Assembly (NCBI RefSeq): GCF_004011695.2
Contig: NC_082406.1
Location: 186,001-250,000 of the forward strand
Length of the DNA stretch: 64,000 bases
Direction of reading: 5' to 3'
From: Ascochyta rabiei
Taxonomy: Eukaryota; Ascomycota; Dothideomycetes; Pleosporales; Didymellaceae
In this document: piece after piece, positions 33,958-43,611 of the stretch
Position numbering within the stretch: the stretch's first letter is position 1
Layout: every line of letters begins with the position of its first letter
Program-made: the position numbers and the translations under genes
Notes under the pieces: generated by a model
Databases searched by the model: none
Told to the model about the DNA's origin: nothing
Seen by the model: only the letters and a program-made list of their open reading frames with translations

Positions 33958-34883
33958 CTTCGAAAGTTGGCGTAGCGTAAGAAAAGAAAGGTCGCAGATG
34001 CGACGGGCGTCAAGTTCTTGAGCTGTCGAGGCGAGAAGAGAGATTAGGACGCGGTGGAGGGGGTCGTAATCCACAACCTACTCACCTCCCAAGCGAGACG
34101 TGTCTCACAACAACACCTGCAAACAGGTGACTAGTGTTCGGTAATCACATGGGTCAGAAACAGCCGTGACTATTTGGGCAGCTGAGAGTGGTGTTGTGCC
34201 TCGTAAGGCTAGACCGTTTGGCGCAGCGTCTTCTCATTCGTCATCGTCGAGCGGTGTGGTGACAGCTGTGCCTGAAGCTCAACGCACGGTGGGAGGCGCG
34301 GTTGATTGCAGCACGAATGGTGCCAGGGGATGTGGCACAAGAGATTTGTTCCGTCCCCTTGACGGTCGTGACGACATATGTATGTGGCAGGGGTAAAGCT
34401 CAAGGCCTGATGTTCAGTAAGCGCCATGTTTGCCAACCGAGTGACTCACGGCAGGATACGATGTGATGCGATGCAATGCGATGTTGGTCATGTTGATTAT
34501 CCCAACAAGATAACCAACGTTCGATTGCTCCTATTAACCTCCATGGCGCAAACCGCGCTCAAGCCTCCATGTGCGCGTTGACAACGCACTCAGGCCCCAA
34601 TGTTGAAGCTCCTAACTCTAACGCCGTGCATGGCCCGCGCTGGGTGCACTTTCTATCGGATAGACTCAGTAAAAGCCCCTGGAAACGAAACTGACATGCA
34701 AAGAAACTTTTGAAGAGGGCTGCTGATCACAGGGGTATATGCCTTTCCCGACGCCGAAACTTGTTGAAAGAAGAATTGCCGCCTTCTTCAAGATATGCAT
34801 ATCATATCGCAAAATCGTTACTTCTTGACCTTGTGGTTGAAGTTGATTCAAACCACTCATGTGCAAACATTAAAGTTGTACAT
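33958..34883. other. Intergenic, 926 bp
   Basis: Holds the presumed promoter of the small basic protein gene and the 3' flank of the SAM synthetase gene. A GATGCGATGCAATGCGATG repeat lies near 34463-34484. No gene recognised. Confidence 0.5.
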
Positions 34884-36310
34884 TTAAAACTTGAGCTCCT
34901 TGGGCTTCTCCCAGGTGAAGTCCTGGTTGGTGAAGTGACCGTTCTTGGCGGTCTGGTTGTAGATGGGGTTGGTGAGGTTCAGCTCCTTGACAATGACACC
35001 AGGGCGGAGGTCAAAGTTCTTGAGGATAATCTCGACGAGCTCGTCGGAAGACTTGTCTGAGGTGCCGTAGGTCTCAACGAAGAGGGACAGCGGCTCAGCA
35101 ACACCAATGGCGTAGGACAGCTGGACCAATGCACGACGGGCCAACTTGGCGTTGACGAGCGACTTGGCGATCCAGCGGGCAAGGTAGGCAGCGGAGCGGT
35201 CGACCTTGGAGTAGTCCTTTCCGGAGAAAGCACCACCACCGTGGGCACCCCAGCCACCGTAGGTGTCGACGATGATCTTACGGCCAGTGAGACCGGCGTC
35301 ACCCTGGGGTCCACCGATGATGAACAGGCCAGAGGGCTGGATGTGGTACTTGACGTTGTCGTCGAGGTACTTTGCGGGGATGACCTTCTTGACAATCTTC
35401 TCCTTGATCTCCTTGCGGAGCTCCTCGGTGGTGATGTCCTCGCTGTGCTGGGCAGAGACGACGACGGTGTCCACACGCAGGGGAACCACGGCACCGCCAT
35501 CGTGAGCGTACTCGACGGTGACCTGGGTCTTGGTGTCGGGTCGCAGCCAGGGCAGGGAGCCGTTGTTGCGGGCCTCGGTCATGGCAGAGTTGAGCTTGTG
35601 GGAGAGGAGGAGGGTCAAGGGCAGGAGCTCAGGGGTCTCGTCGGTGGCATATCCGAACATGATACCCTGGTCACCAGCACCGAGCTTCTCAAGAGCCTCC
35701 TCGTAGTGGAGACCCTGGGCAATGTCGGGCGACTGCTGCTCAATGGCAACGAGGACGTTGCAGGTCTTGTAGTCGAAGCCCTTGTCGGACGAGTCGTAAC
35801 CAATGTCCTTGATAGCACCACGGATGATCTTCTGGTAGTCGAGGTGGGCCTTTGTGGTGATCTCACCAAAGACCATGATCATGCCGGTCTTGGTGGCAGT
35901 CTCGCAGGCAACCTTGGAGAGGGGATCCTCCTTGAGGCAGGCATCGAGGATGGCATCGGAGACCTGGTCGCTGTGGCCGCGTTAGCGTTACGTTCTTTCT
36001 TGTGGTTGTTGTAGTTGTTGTTCTTTTTGTTGTTGTTCTTTTTGTTGTTGTTGTTGTTGTTGTCGTTGAGTATTTGGTGGGGGGGAGTCGAGAGTGTACA
36101 CGTCATGTACATTTGCATCGACTCCAGCGCAGACAGGGATATTATGGGACGGTGACATACCAGATCTTGTCGGGGTGACCCTCACCAACCGACTCGGAGG
36201 TGAAGAGGAAGGTGCTGCCCTGGACAATGGTAAGAACGACGCGGGGCAACAGCGGGGATCCAAGGTACCTTGCTGGGCGAGGAGCCGTTGGTGCCGTTGG
36301 GGACAGTCAT
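34884..36310 (-). CDS. S-adenosylmethionine synthetase (methionine adenosyltransferase)
   Basis: Exons 36310-36269, 36219-36161 and 35970-34884 give 395 residues, the usual family length. Exon 2 encodes [20 protein letters not shown], including the ATP-binding His and Asp. Exon 3 continues [15 protein letters not shown] and holds [12 protein letters not shown] (family signature 1) and [19 protein letters not shown] (signature 2, P-loop-like). It makes S-adenosylmethionine from ATP and methionine. Codon choice is strongly biased to C-ending codons, as expected for a highly expressed gene. Intron 2 is 190 nt and contains a TTG/CAA trinucleotide run. Confidence 0.97.
36004..36065. repeat. GTT/AAC trinucleotide microsatellite in SAM synthetase intron 2
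   Basis: About 18 units of TTG with TTC interruptions, inside the intron 35971-36160. Confidence 0.9.
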
Positions 36311-37189
36311 TGTGGAGGGGTGTGTGGAAGCAACAAGATAGTCTAGGACTTGCGACCGCGTGGATTGCGTGAGAGGACGAGAGGAAGGTGGGAGGCAAGG
36401 AGGGAGGGGCCAGCGCGGTTTTATGAGGGTTGGAGTCGTTTCCAATCTGCCGAAAAAAGTGCGTTCACAGCCATAGCCGCCCGCATTCCGAGTTGGACTA
36501 GTGTAGCACACCATTGTCTGACCGCCGTGGGGAGCCAATCACGAGCGCCTGGCCCTCGAGCAAACCGCCCTGCAGAACGAGGTTCCCCTCCACGCGCCCC
36601 ACTACTGGCTGGCCAGCATGCAGCCTGTGTGTTGCCGTTGTCTGGACACACGTTGGATGAGCCGCTTCCAACGTGAGACACCCAGAATGCGAGACGTTTT
36701 GAAACCCTGAGCTGCGGCAAGCTTTCACCAGCCAGGAAGGTCGACGGTCTAGCCCCAAGAAGGGCAGTGTGGGCAGTGCAGCGGTATCGGCTGACCTAAT
36801 CTGCCAAGTCCCAAGAACGTCCGTAGTACGTATCTACTATAGTACTATGGCATCCGGCGAAACTGAAAGTAGAGTCCTATGGCCAGTGCGGTGGGGCCTA
36901 TGCAGAAACGCCTGTTGATGTTTATAACGAGCGCGCACAGATGTTGTTGTGGATGACAAAGAGAGAAGATGTCCGCTAATTGGTGTAAAGCCAAGAAAAC
37001 CTCACGAGTCGGGCTTGCCAAGCCTCTGCTTTTCCTCCACATTGCACTGGCCATGGGACTCTACTTTCGCCGGAGACGATAGTCCATGCCACCAGGCAGA
37101 CCGCCCTGGCAGAAATCTTTCGCTGGTGGCGCAGTGCTGTTGCAGTGACGCAGTGACGCAACACTCTGACAGCCGTGTAGTCGCAGCCA
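36311..37189. promoter_or_regulatory. Divergent spacer between SAM synthetase and GPN3
   Basis: 879 bp between opposite start codons. The 150 bp next to SAM synthetase is purine-rich on the plus strand (GAGGAAGGTGGGAGG), i.e. a CT-rich leader for that gene. No ORF supported. Confidence 0.4.
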
Positions 37190-38118
37190 TGAGCAAGTTC
37201 GGTACACTGGTCATGGTAAGAAGCACGCTGAGCAGCGAGCAAGACGCAGTAGGCTGATGCACACCACAGGGCCCAGCGGGCGCCGGCAAGTCCACCTTCT
37301 GCACCGGCCTCATCCAGCATCTGCAGAACAACAAGCGCCCATGCTTCTACGTCAACCTCGACCCGGCCGCCGAAGACTTTGCGTTCGAGCCGGACCTCGA
37401 CATCAAAGATCTGATTAGCCTGGAGGACGTCATGGAGGAGATGAGCCTCGGCCCCAATGGCGGGCTGATCTACTGCTTCGAGTTCCTCATGGAGAATCTC
37501 GACTTCCTGACCGACCCGCTCGAGGAAGTCACCGAAGACTACCTGATCGTCTTCGACATGCCCGGCCAGATCGAGCTATACACACACGTGCCCATTCTGC
37601 CAGGCCTGGTCAAGACGCTGATGCACGGCAGCCTGAACATCCGCATGTGCGCCGCATACCTGCTCGAAGCCACGTTCGTCGTGGACCGACCCAAGTTCTT
37701 CTCCGGCACACTCTCGGCCATGAGCGCCATGCTCATGCTCGAAATGCCGCACATCAACATCCTGAGCAAGATGGACCTGGTCAAGGGCCAGGTTGCGAAG
37801 CGCGAGATGAAGCGCTTCGTGCAGGTCGACGCTGATCTCATCGAGGACGACCCTTCGCGCAAGACGACCGACGAGGAAGACAACAAGAAATACAGGGACC
37901 CTGCGACCACGGAGAGCCTGATGAGCGGCTCGGCCTTCCACAAGCTCAACAAGGCTGTCGCACAGCTCATCGATGACTTCAGCATGGTCTCGTATCTCAA
38001 GCTGGACGTCCAGGATGAGGAGAGTCTGGGTGCCGTGTTGAGCTACATTGACGATGCGATTCAGTTCCACGAGGCGCAGGAACCCAAGGAGCCCAAGGAG
38101 GCTGATATGGACGAGTAG
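37190..38118 (+). CDS. GPN3: GPN-loop GTPase 3
   Basis: Exons 37190-37216 and 37270-38118 (53 nt intron) give 291 residues. The first exon encodes only MSKFGTLVM; the P-loop GPAGAGKST starts exactly after the splice. The Gly-Pro-Asn loop is at residues 70-72 in MSLGPNGGLIYCFEFLMENL. FDMPGQIELYTH is the G3 motif and LSKMDLV the G4 motif. GPN3 acts with GPN1 in assembly and nuclear import of RNA polymerase II. The C-terminus is acidic. It converges with the hexosaminidase gene. Confidence 0.96.
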
Positions 38119-38358
38119 AGCGAGTAGTTGGACACGCAATTGCATGAGCGGCGTTACGGCAACGGCGCTTGGAGGCATTGGGTGGCGCATTGGAATTTAG
38201 ACAGACGAACCGACAATCGTCCATGTATTTAGACAGACGAACTGACAATCGTCCAGGCACGGCTGTGAAGAACAACGATACCCCAATCACATATCCACAC
38301 ATATCCACACAACAAGTCTCTGCGAACCAATAGCTTTCCATACCCAACCAAGAGACCA

Positions 38359-40230
38359 TCAAGTCAGCCCCAGCTGACACTGCGGACTCCTGTTCCCATC
38401 ACTCTCCATCTCGCAATACGGCATCCTGACCGGCTCAGACTTGACCCCCTTGGCCACCAACCGCTCCCTCAAGTCGCTCAACCGCGGACTCGCCTCGATC
38501 TGACTCCTGTTCTGCCCCGCTCCGTCCTTGCTCCCACTCCACAGCACCTCCGCCGCCGCCGCCGCCCTCGGCCAAAGCATCTGATCCAGATTCACCGCAT
38601 CCGTCTGCTCGCCCCACATGTGCGCCTCGCCGCCGATGACAAGGTGGTGCAGGTGCTCTGGCACGCCCTCGTAGGGATCCTTGGAGTACACGAGCCGCCA
38701 GTTGTGCAACGGAGCGCAGTAATCCAGATACGGCCAAGCGTCGCTCGACGGCTCGCCCGGCGCGAAATCAAGCCACTGGCCCTTGCCGCAGTCGAGGTAC
38801 CAGTACTTGTAGTTACCGACGAGGGCCTTGTGGCCGGCTTCCACAATGGACAGCACGGCCTCGTCGCTCTGCCAGCTCTGCACGATCACGTCGCGACCCA
38901 GCGTCAGGTTCCACGTTAGCAGCATCTCCTCCCACACGATCGGCGCCAGGCCTTGGGCGCGCACTCGCTCGTGGTTCCTGTCCACAAACGCTTGCATCAG
39001 CGGCTGCAGCACCGCTGGGTCCGACGAGTGGACGCTCGAGTCGAGCCGGTACGCGTTCAGGTTGACTTCGTCGCCGCCGGTGTGGAAGTAGCCCGTGTAC
39101 GGGGCGACGCGGGGCATCAGGTCTGCGAACAGGGTGTCGAGGAACGTGTCGACGGCGGTGGAGTTGAGCTTCAGCGTGCCCGACGGCGGCTCGGCCGCGT
39201 ACGTGTCCCAGTCTGGCTGCTGGTTGTATGCGGCGATGAGGTCCGGGGCTGAGTACCAGATGCTCGATGTGTGGCCTGGCATGTCGATTTCGGTGACGAG
39301 TTGCACGCCTTGCAGTGCTGCGTAGCGCTGCAGGTCTGCAAAGTCGGCGGCGCTGTAGATGTACTCTGGACGATACGCGCCCTTGCGCGCCAGGTCCGGC
39401 AGAGAGGGGATTTCAAGAGGCCAGGACTGCGAGTCGGTGGCGTGGAGGTGCAGACGGTTCATCTTCGTGTAGGCGGCGGCATCAATCTGCCTCTTGATGT
39501 CTGGCACAGGGATGAAGGTCCTCGACACATCTAGGTTGATGCCACGATGCTCAAATTGCGGTTCGTCGTAGATGGTGACCGGGGCGAGAGGCGTGTAGAT
39601 TTGTTTTCCGTCCGAGTGCTGGAAGAACAGCTGTGTGAAGGTCGTCAGGCCTCGCGCGATGCCCACACTGCTGTTCGCGGCAATGCTCGCAACGCCAGCG
39701 TCTGTAAGAGACAGCGTGTACGATTCGTCGACTTCTCCCGCTAGCGCCTTTGCAACGTCTGATGGCTCCGAGGCGAGCAAACGAATATCGACATGGTCGA
39801 TATATCTTGCCTTCTTCCCTGGCGCCGGCTCTTCCCAGTTCCGTGCATGGAATTTCCATGGGTAGAAACCCTGCTTGAAGATGGTCTTCCAAGCCGCCCG
39901 AATGGCGTAGTCAACGATGTCGCCTCCCTTGACCCCCTCTGCACCCCTCTCAGGATGGTAGTCGTCGAAAGGTTGGGTGTAACGCGTGTGCAGGCTCAGA
40001 TCGTGCCCGCCGCTGTCCTGTGGATGAACATCTGTGTTAGAGTTTGCAGCAAACAGAAACGGAGCTTGCTCGGGGTGGTAGTCTACATTTCTTGCGCCAG
40101 CTTGATACCAGTAGAACGTCACGTTCTTCGCTATCCACAGTACTGTGTCTCCGTGCTCGTATGATTTGGGGATTGGCCACAGGGCCGAGGAGACGGACAG
40201 GAAGAGGGGAACGGACAGGAGGCGTCTCAT
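38359..40230 (-). CDS. Secreted beta-N-acetylhexosaminidase (GH20)
   Basis: A single exon of 623 residues. Residues 1-16 form a signal peptide (MRRLLSVPLFLSVSSA). The N-terminal GH20b-like domain includes LWPIPKSYEHG and SYTLSL. The catalytic barrel holds HRGINLDVSRTFIPV, MNRLHLHATDSQSWPLEIPS, EIDMPGHTSS and FHTGGDEVN with the catalytic Asp387-Glu388 pair. The late motif GGEAHMWGEQTD is also family-typical. It removes terminal GlcNAc or GalNAc, acting on chitin oligomers and the cell wall. Several N-x-S/T sites fit secretion. Confidence 0.96.
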   Translation of the reverse strand: MRRLLSVPLFLSVSSALWPIPKSYEHGDTVLWIAKNVTFYWYQAGARNVDYHPEQAPFLFAANSNTDVHPQDSGGHDLSLHTRYTQPFDDYHPERGAEGVKGGDIVDYAIRAAWKTIFKQGFYPWKFHARNWEEPAPGKKARYIDHVDIRLLASEPSDVAKALAGEVDESYTLSLTDAGVASIAANSSVGIARGLTTFTQLFFQHSDGKQIYTPLAPVTIYDEPQFEHRGINLDVSRTFIPVPDIKRQIDAAAYTKMNRLHLHATDSQSWPLEIPSLPDLARKGAYRPEYIYSAADFADLQRYAALQGVQLVTEIDMPGHTSSIWYSAPDLIAAYNQQPDWDTYAAEPPSGTLKLNSTAVDTFLDTLFADLMPRVAPYTGYFHTGGDEVNLNAYRLDSSVHSSDPAVLQPLMQAFVDRNHERVRAQGLAPIVWEEMLLTWNLTLGRDVIVQSWQSDEAVLSIVEAGHKALVGNYKYWYLDCGKGQWLDFAPGEPSSDAWPYLDYCAPLHNWRLVYSKDPYEGVPEHLHHLVIGGEAHMWGEQTDAVNLDQMLWPRAAAAAEVLWSGSKDGAGQNRSQIEASPRLSDLRERLVAKGVKSEPVRMPYCEMESDGNRSPQCQLGLT

Positions 40231-41244
40231 TCTGAAGACGTGGATAGAGGAGGAGGCGGAAGCAATTCAGTCAAGGTGTCTATATGCGCGGAGTTGGGCA
40301 CGCGTGATGCTAAGACGGGAATGGGAATGGACATGGGACGGAGATTACTGGAATGAAGCTGGCGCAAGGAACTGGGGAGCCGGTGCTTTTCTCGCATGCA
40401 ACTGCTGATCTCCAGGGCTTCTTCGTGTGTGTGCCAGTAAGCAGCCTTGATGTGAATACCCTTGGAGGACTTGAAAGTGGTTGGACCATTGTCGTGGGAG
40501 GCTCGAGGGTCGGTGTTGCGGGGTCGGTGTGGGGCATCCGCAAGTCTCCTGAGAGATGCCTACCTGCCTACTGTGTAGTCCCTGGGGGTTTCGCAGGTGC
40601 GTGCCATGGGCCACTCTCCCATCAGATCGAGCGTCGTTATGCTGAAGATGTCTAGTGGCGTGTCCAAAGTGCAGACTCGGGAGGACGAAGCACACACCGA
40701 TGACTGATGAAAGCTCCACCGATCCCAACTCTCCGAGTCTGCAGGCACACCGCACAACGTCAGCGCGCTCAACTAACTGCGTGACAGCACCGGCCCTTGG
40801 TCTCGCCGCGCGCAAAGCAATGCTTCATCACTCGCACGACAGCCATCGTGGAAGTTTCCCAATGGAGTCCAGACAGGTCCGAGGGCCGCCCGTTCTCTCG
40901 CCTCCGATTGGATGTCGGGCCATGGAAGTCCAAGAGGACCGACCGTCAGTGCCTGGCTCGTTCACGCATCTCGCGATCCTTCCCTCGACGGCGAGTCGGC
41001 AGCCTTGTCTCCTGCCGCGACTGTGGTTAGTCTGTGACGCCGAGGTGCGCACATGCAGCGATGGACGTTGTCTTCGCGAGGCTCTGATTGGAACGAATCC
41101 ACGTTCTGGTCAACAGGCCGTAGGTTTGACTTTGTCGACTAGAGTCACTAGACTAGTGCGACGCGAGGCAGGCGTGTACATATATATATATATATATATC
41201 CTGCCTTTGTCTCGCAGGCTCCGTCCGCTTGACGTCGTTGCAAC
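40231..41244. promoter_or_regulatory. Divergent spacer between GH20 and P450 genes
   Basis: 1 kb with no supported gene. A (TA)n run at about 41179-41200 lies 45-65 nt before the P450 ATG and may serve as its TATA element; the CT-rich segment CCTGCCTTTGTCTCG follows. Confidence 0.45.
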
Positions 41245-42960
41245 ATGGCTGCCATGGCCCACATCGCACCCACGCACTCGCTGACCCCCTGCCTGCTGGG
41301 AGGGCTCATCGTGCTGTACGTGGGCTACAGGATCGCCTCCACGCTGCAGACCAACGCCCGGATCCGCAAGCTCGGCGCACGAGCGCCTGTCAGGAAGACG
41401 TACGTGCCCTTTGGCCTGGACATGGCGTACGAAGTCGTCAGCTATGCGCGCAGAAACGGGACGTACGACATGTGGCTCCGCATGTTCGACCAGTGGGCAG
41501 GCCCTGGCCGGTACACCATCGAGGCGGGCGTAGGCGAAAGAGTGATCCTGACGGCGGAGCCGGAGAACATCAAGGCCATTCTCGCCACCCAGTTCAAGGA
41601 CTACGGCAAGGGCGAAGAGTTCAGGAAGGCCTGGCATGCCTTTCTGGGAAACGGCATCTTCACCACCGACTCGACGCTCTGGCACACCTCGCGCCAGCTC
41701 ATCCGCCCGCAGTTCGTCAAGGACCGCCTGTCCGACCTCGACCTCTTCGAAACGCAGACCCAGGTCCTCGTCGCCAAGCTCGCTGGCGGCCAGCCCGTGG
41801 ACACGCTGGACATGATGTTCCGCTACACCCTGGACGCAGCCACCCACTTCCTCCTCGGCACCTCGGTCGACTCGCTGCACCACCCGCAGACCCGCTTCGC
41901 CGACGCCTTCTCCAACGCCCAGCGCGTGCAGAGCATCATCGCGCGCCTAGGGCCGCTCAACTGGGCCGTTCCCCGCACGCGCATGGGCTTCTACGACTCC
42001 ATCAAGACCATCGACGACTTCGTCTCCCTGTACATCGACCGCGCCCTCGCCCTCTCGCCGGAAGAGCTCGAGAAGAAAACCAGCCACGACGCCGACTACA
42101 CCTTCCTGCACGCCATCGCCGCCTACACGCGCGACCGACAGATGCTGCGCGACCAGCTGGTCTCCGTCCTGCTCGCGGGCCGCGACACCACCGCCTGCAC
42201 GCTGACATGGGCTTTGTACCACCTCTCCCTCTCGCCCGCCATCGCCTCCAAGCTGCGCCAGGAAATCCTCGACACCGTCGGCCGGCCCGCCTCCAAACCA
42301 ACCTACCAACACCTCAAAAGCATGAAGTACCTCCAGCACGTCCTGAACGAAACACTGCGTCTCTACCCCGTCGTCCCCTACAACGTGCGCGTGGCTCTGA
42401 CCGACACCACGCTGCCCACCGGCGGCGGCCCCCAGGGTGACCAGCCGATTGGCGTGCTGGCGGGCACGCCGATCGGCTACAGCACGCTTGTCATGCAGCG
42501 ACGACGCGACCTGTATCCAGCGGCCTCGACCGGATTCGCAGACCCGACCCTGTTCGTGCCGGAGCGCTGGGACAGCTGGACGCCGCCGAGCTGGACGTAT
42601 GTGCCGTTCAACGGGGGGCCGAGGATCTGTATCGGCCAGCAGGTATGTTTTGCCTTTTTCTCTTCTCGCTTTCTCAATTCCGCGAGTGGAGCGATGAGGT
42701 GGTGAAGGGATGAGACGATGAAGTGATGAGACGATGAGGTGATGAGGTGACGAAGTGATGAAGTGATGAGGCAATGAGGCAATGAGGCAACGACACTAAC
42801 GCACGCACAGTTCGCCCTCACGGAAATGGGCTACACGCTCGTCCGGCTACTGCAGCGCTTCGAGCGCATCGACAACCTCATGGACGGAGTCCACCCCGGC
42901 CTGCACGCCGACATCGTGCTGCAGCCCGCGCGCGAGGTGAGGATTGCGTTTCGCGAGTAG
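41245..42960 (+). CDS. Cytochrome P450, CYP52-type (alkane/fatty-acid hydroxylase clan)
   Basis: Exons 41245-42642 and 42811-42960 give 515 residues. An N-terminal anchor (LTPCLLGGLIVLYVGYRIAS) implies ER attachment. The I-helix motif AGRDTT begins near residue 311, ExxR (ETLRLYP) near 369, PERW near 440, and the heme loop NGGPRICIGQQ has Cys462. After the intron the L-helix continues FALTEMGYTLVRLLQRFERI. The combination GPRICIGQQFALTE plus the N-terminal layout is typical of the fungal CYP52 clan (CYP52, CYP539, CYP584), which hydroxylate alkanes or fatty acids at the terminal carbon. The exact family cannot be assigned by eye. The 168 nt intron is unusually long for the window and consists largely of an imperfect repeat. 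Confidence 0.9.
42692..42792. repeat. Imperfect GATGARGTGA repeat inside P450 intron
   Basis: Ten or so degenerate units built from GATGAGGTGATGAAGTGATGAGAC fill most of the intron 42643-42810, leaving normal splice sites (GTATGT and CACAG) and a CTAAC branch-like site at about 42796. Confidence 0.85.
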
Positions 42961-43090
42961 CGCAAAGCGTGACGTGAGAGTATGGAGCGAGGGCACAAGG
43001 CGCGAGAGTACCAAGGCGTGAGAACAGATATCGAGGTGAACGGGTGGGTAGCAGAGTTGTATCTGATTTGCGAGGGCGACTACAGCAGAC

Positions 43091-43149
<59 letters not shown>

Positions 43150-43611
43150 CACGACTGATGAATGACAGCACCATGTAACAAACACCTTCACGATGTGCTA
43201 GAACATCCAACCCTCATCGCATTCCAAAACACCCCACCAGACCCTGCAACACAACAGGTCTGAGGAGTGTAATTCACAAGGATCGATTCCGGATAGGGGC
43301 TGGAACTGCTAAACTGTGATGGAATGTAATCTGATGTAATGTGATGGATATATATAGTGGAAGAGGAGATGTATAGTACAAGAAGTAATCAACTAATCTG
43401 ATGCATGTCGTGTTAGAAAAAGGAAAAAAAAAAAAAGTCATCGTGATATCATGCAGCGAGAGGCCAGTGGTGTCGTATCCAACACGCTCTCGTACCAACA
43501 TGTATGCTATGCACCGTGCTACATGCCCAATCTATGCGCCAAATGCCCGTGGGTAGTGGGGAAGAAAAAAGTCGTCGTCGTGAAGGGTCCTTCGTCTATC
43601 GATTCCTCGCT
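42961..43611. other. Intergenic between convergent genes
   Basis: 651 bp between the P450 and the unknown 597-residue protein. It holds the GAT microsatellite and an A-rich run (AAAAAAAAAAAAG) near 43424. No gene seen. Confidence 0.6.
43091..43150. repeat. (GAT)n microsatellite
   Basis: About 20 uninterrupted ATG/GAT triplets downstream of the P450 gene. Confidence 0.98.

Noticed and set aside
40345..41240. Overlapping frames of 150-210 codons in the GH20-P450 spacer
   Set aside because: Different frames overlap on both strands, no motifs, and the position is a divergent promoter.
43091..43150. CRISPR-like array
   Set aside because: A perfect trinucleotide microsatellite without spacers; no CRISPR array is expected or seen in this eukaryotic window.
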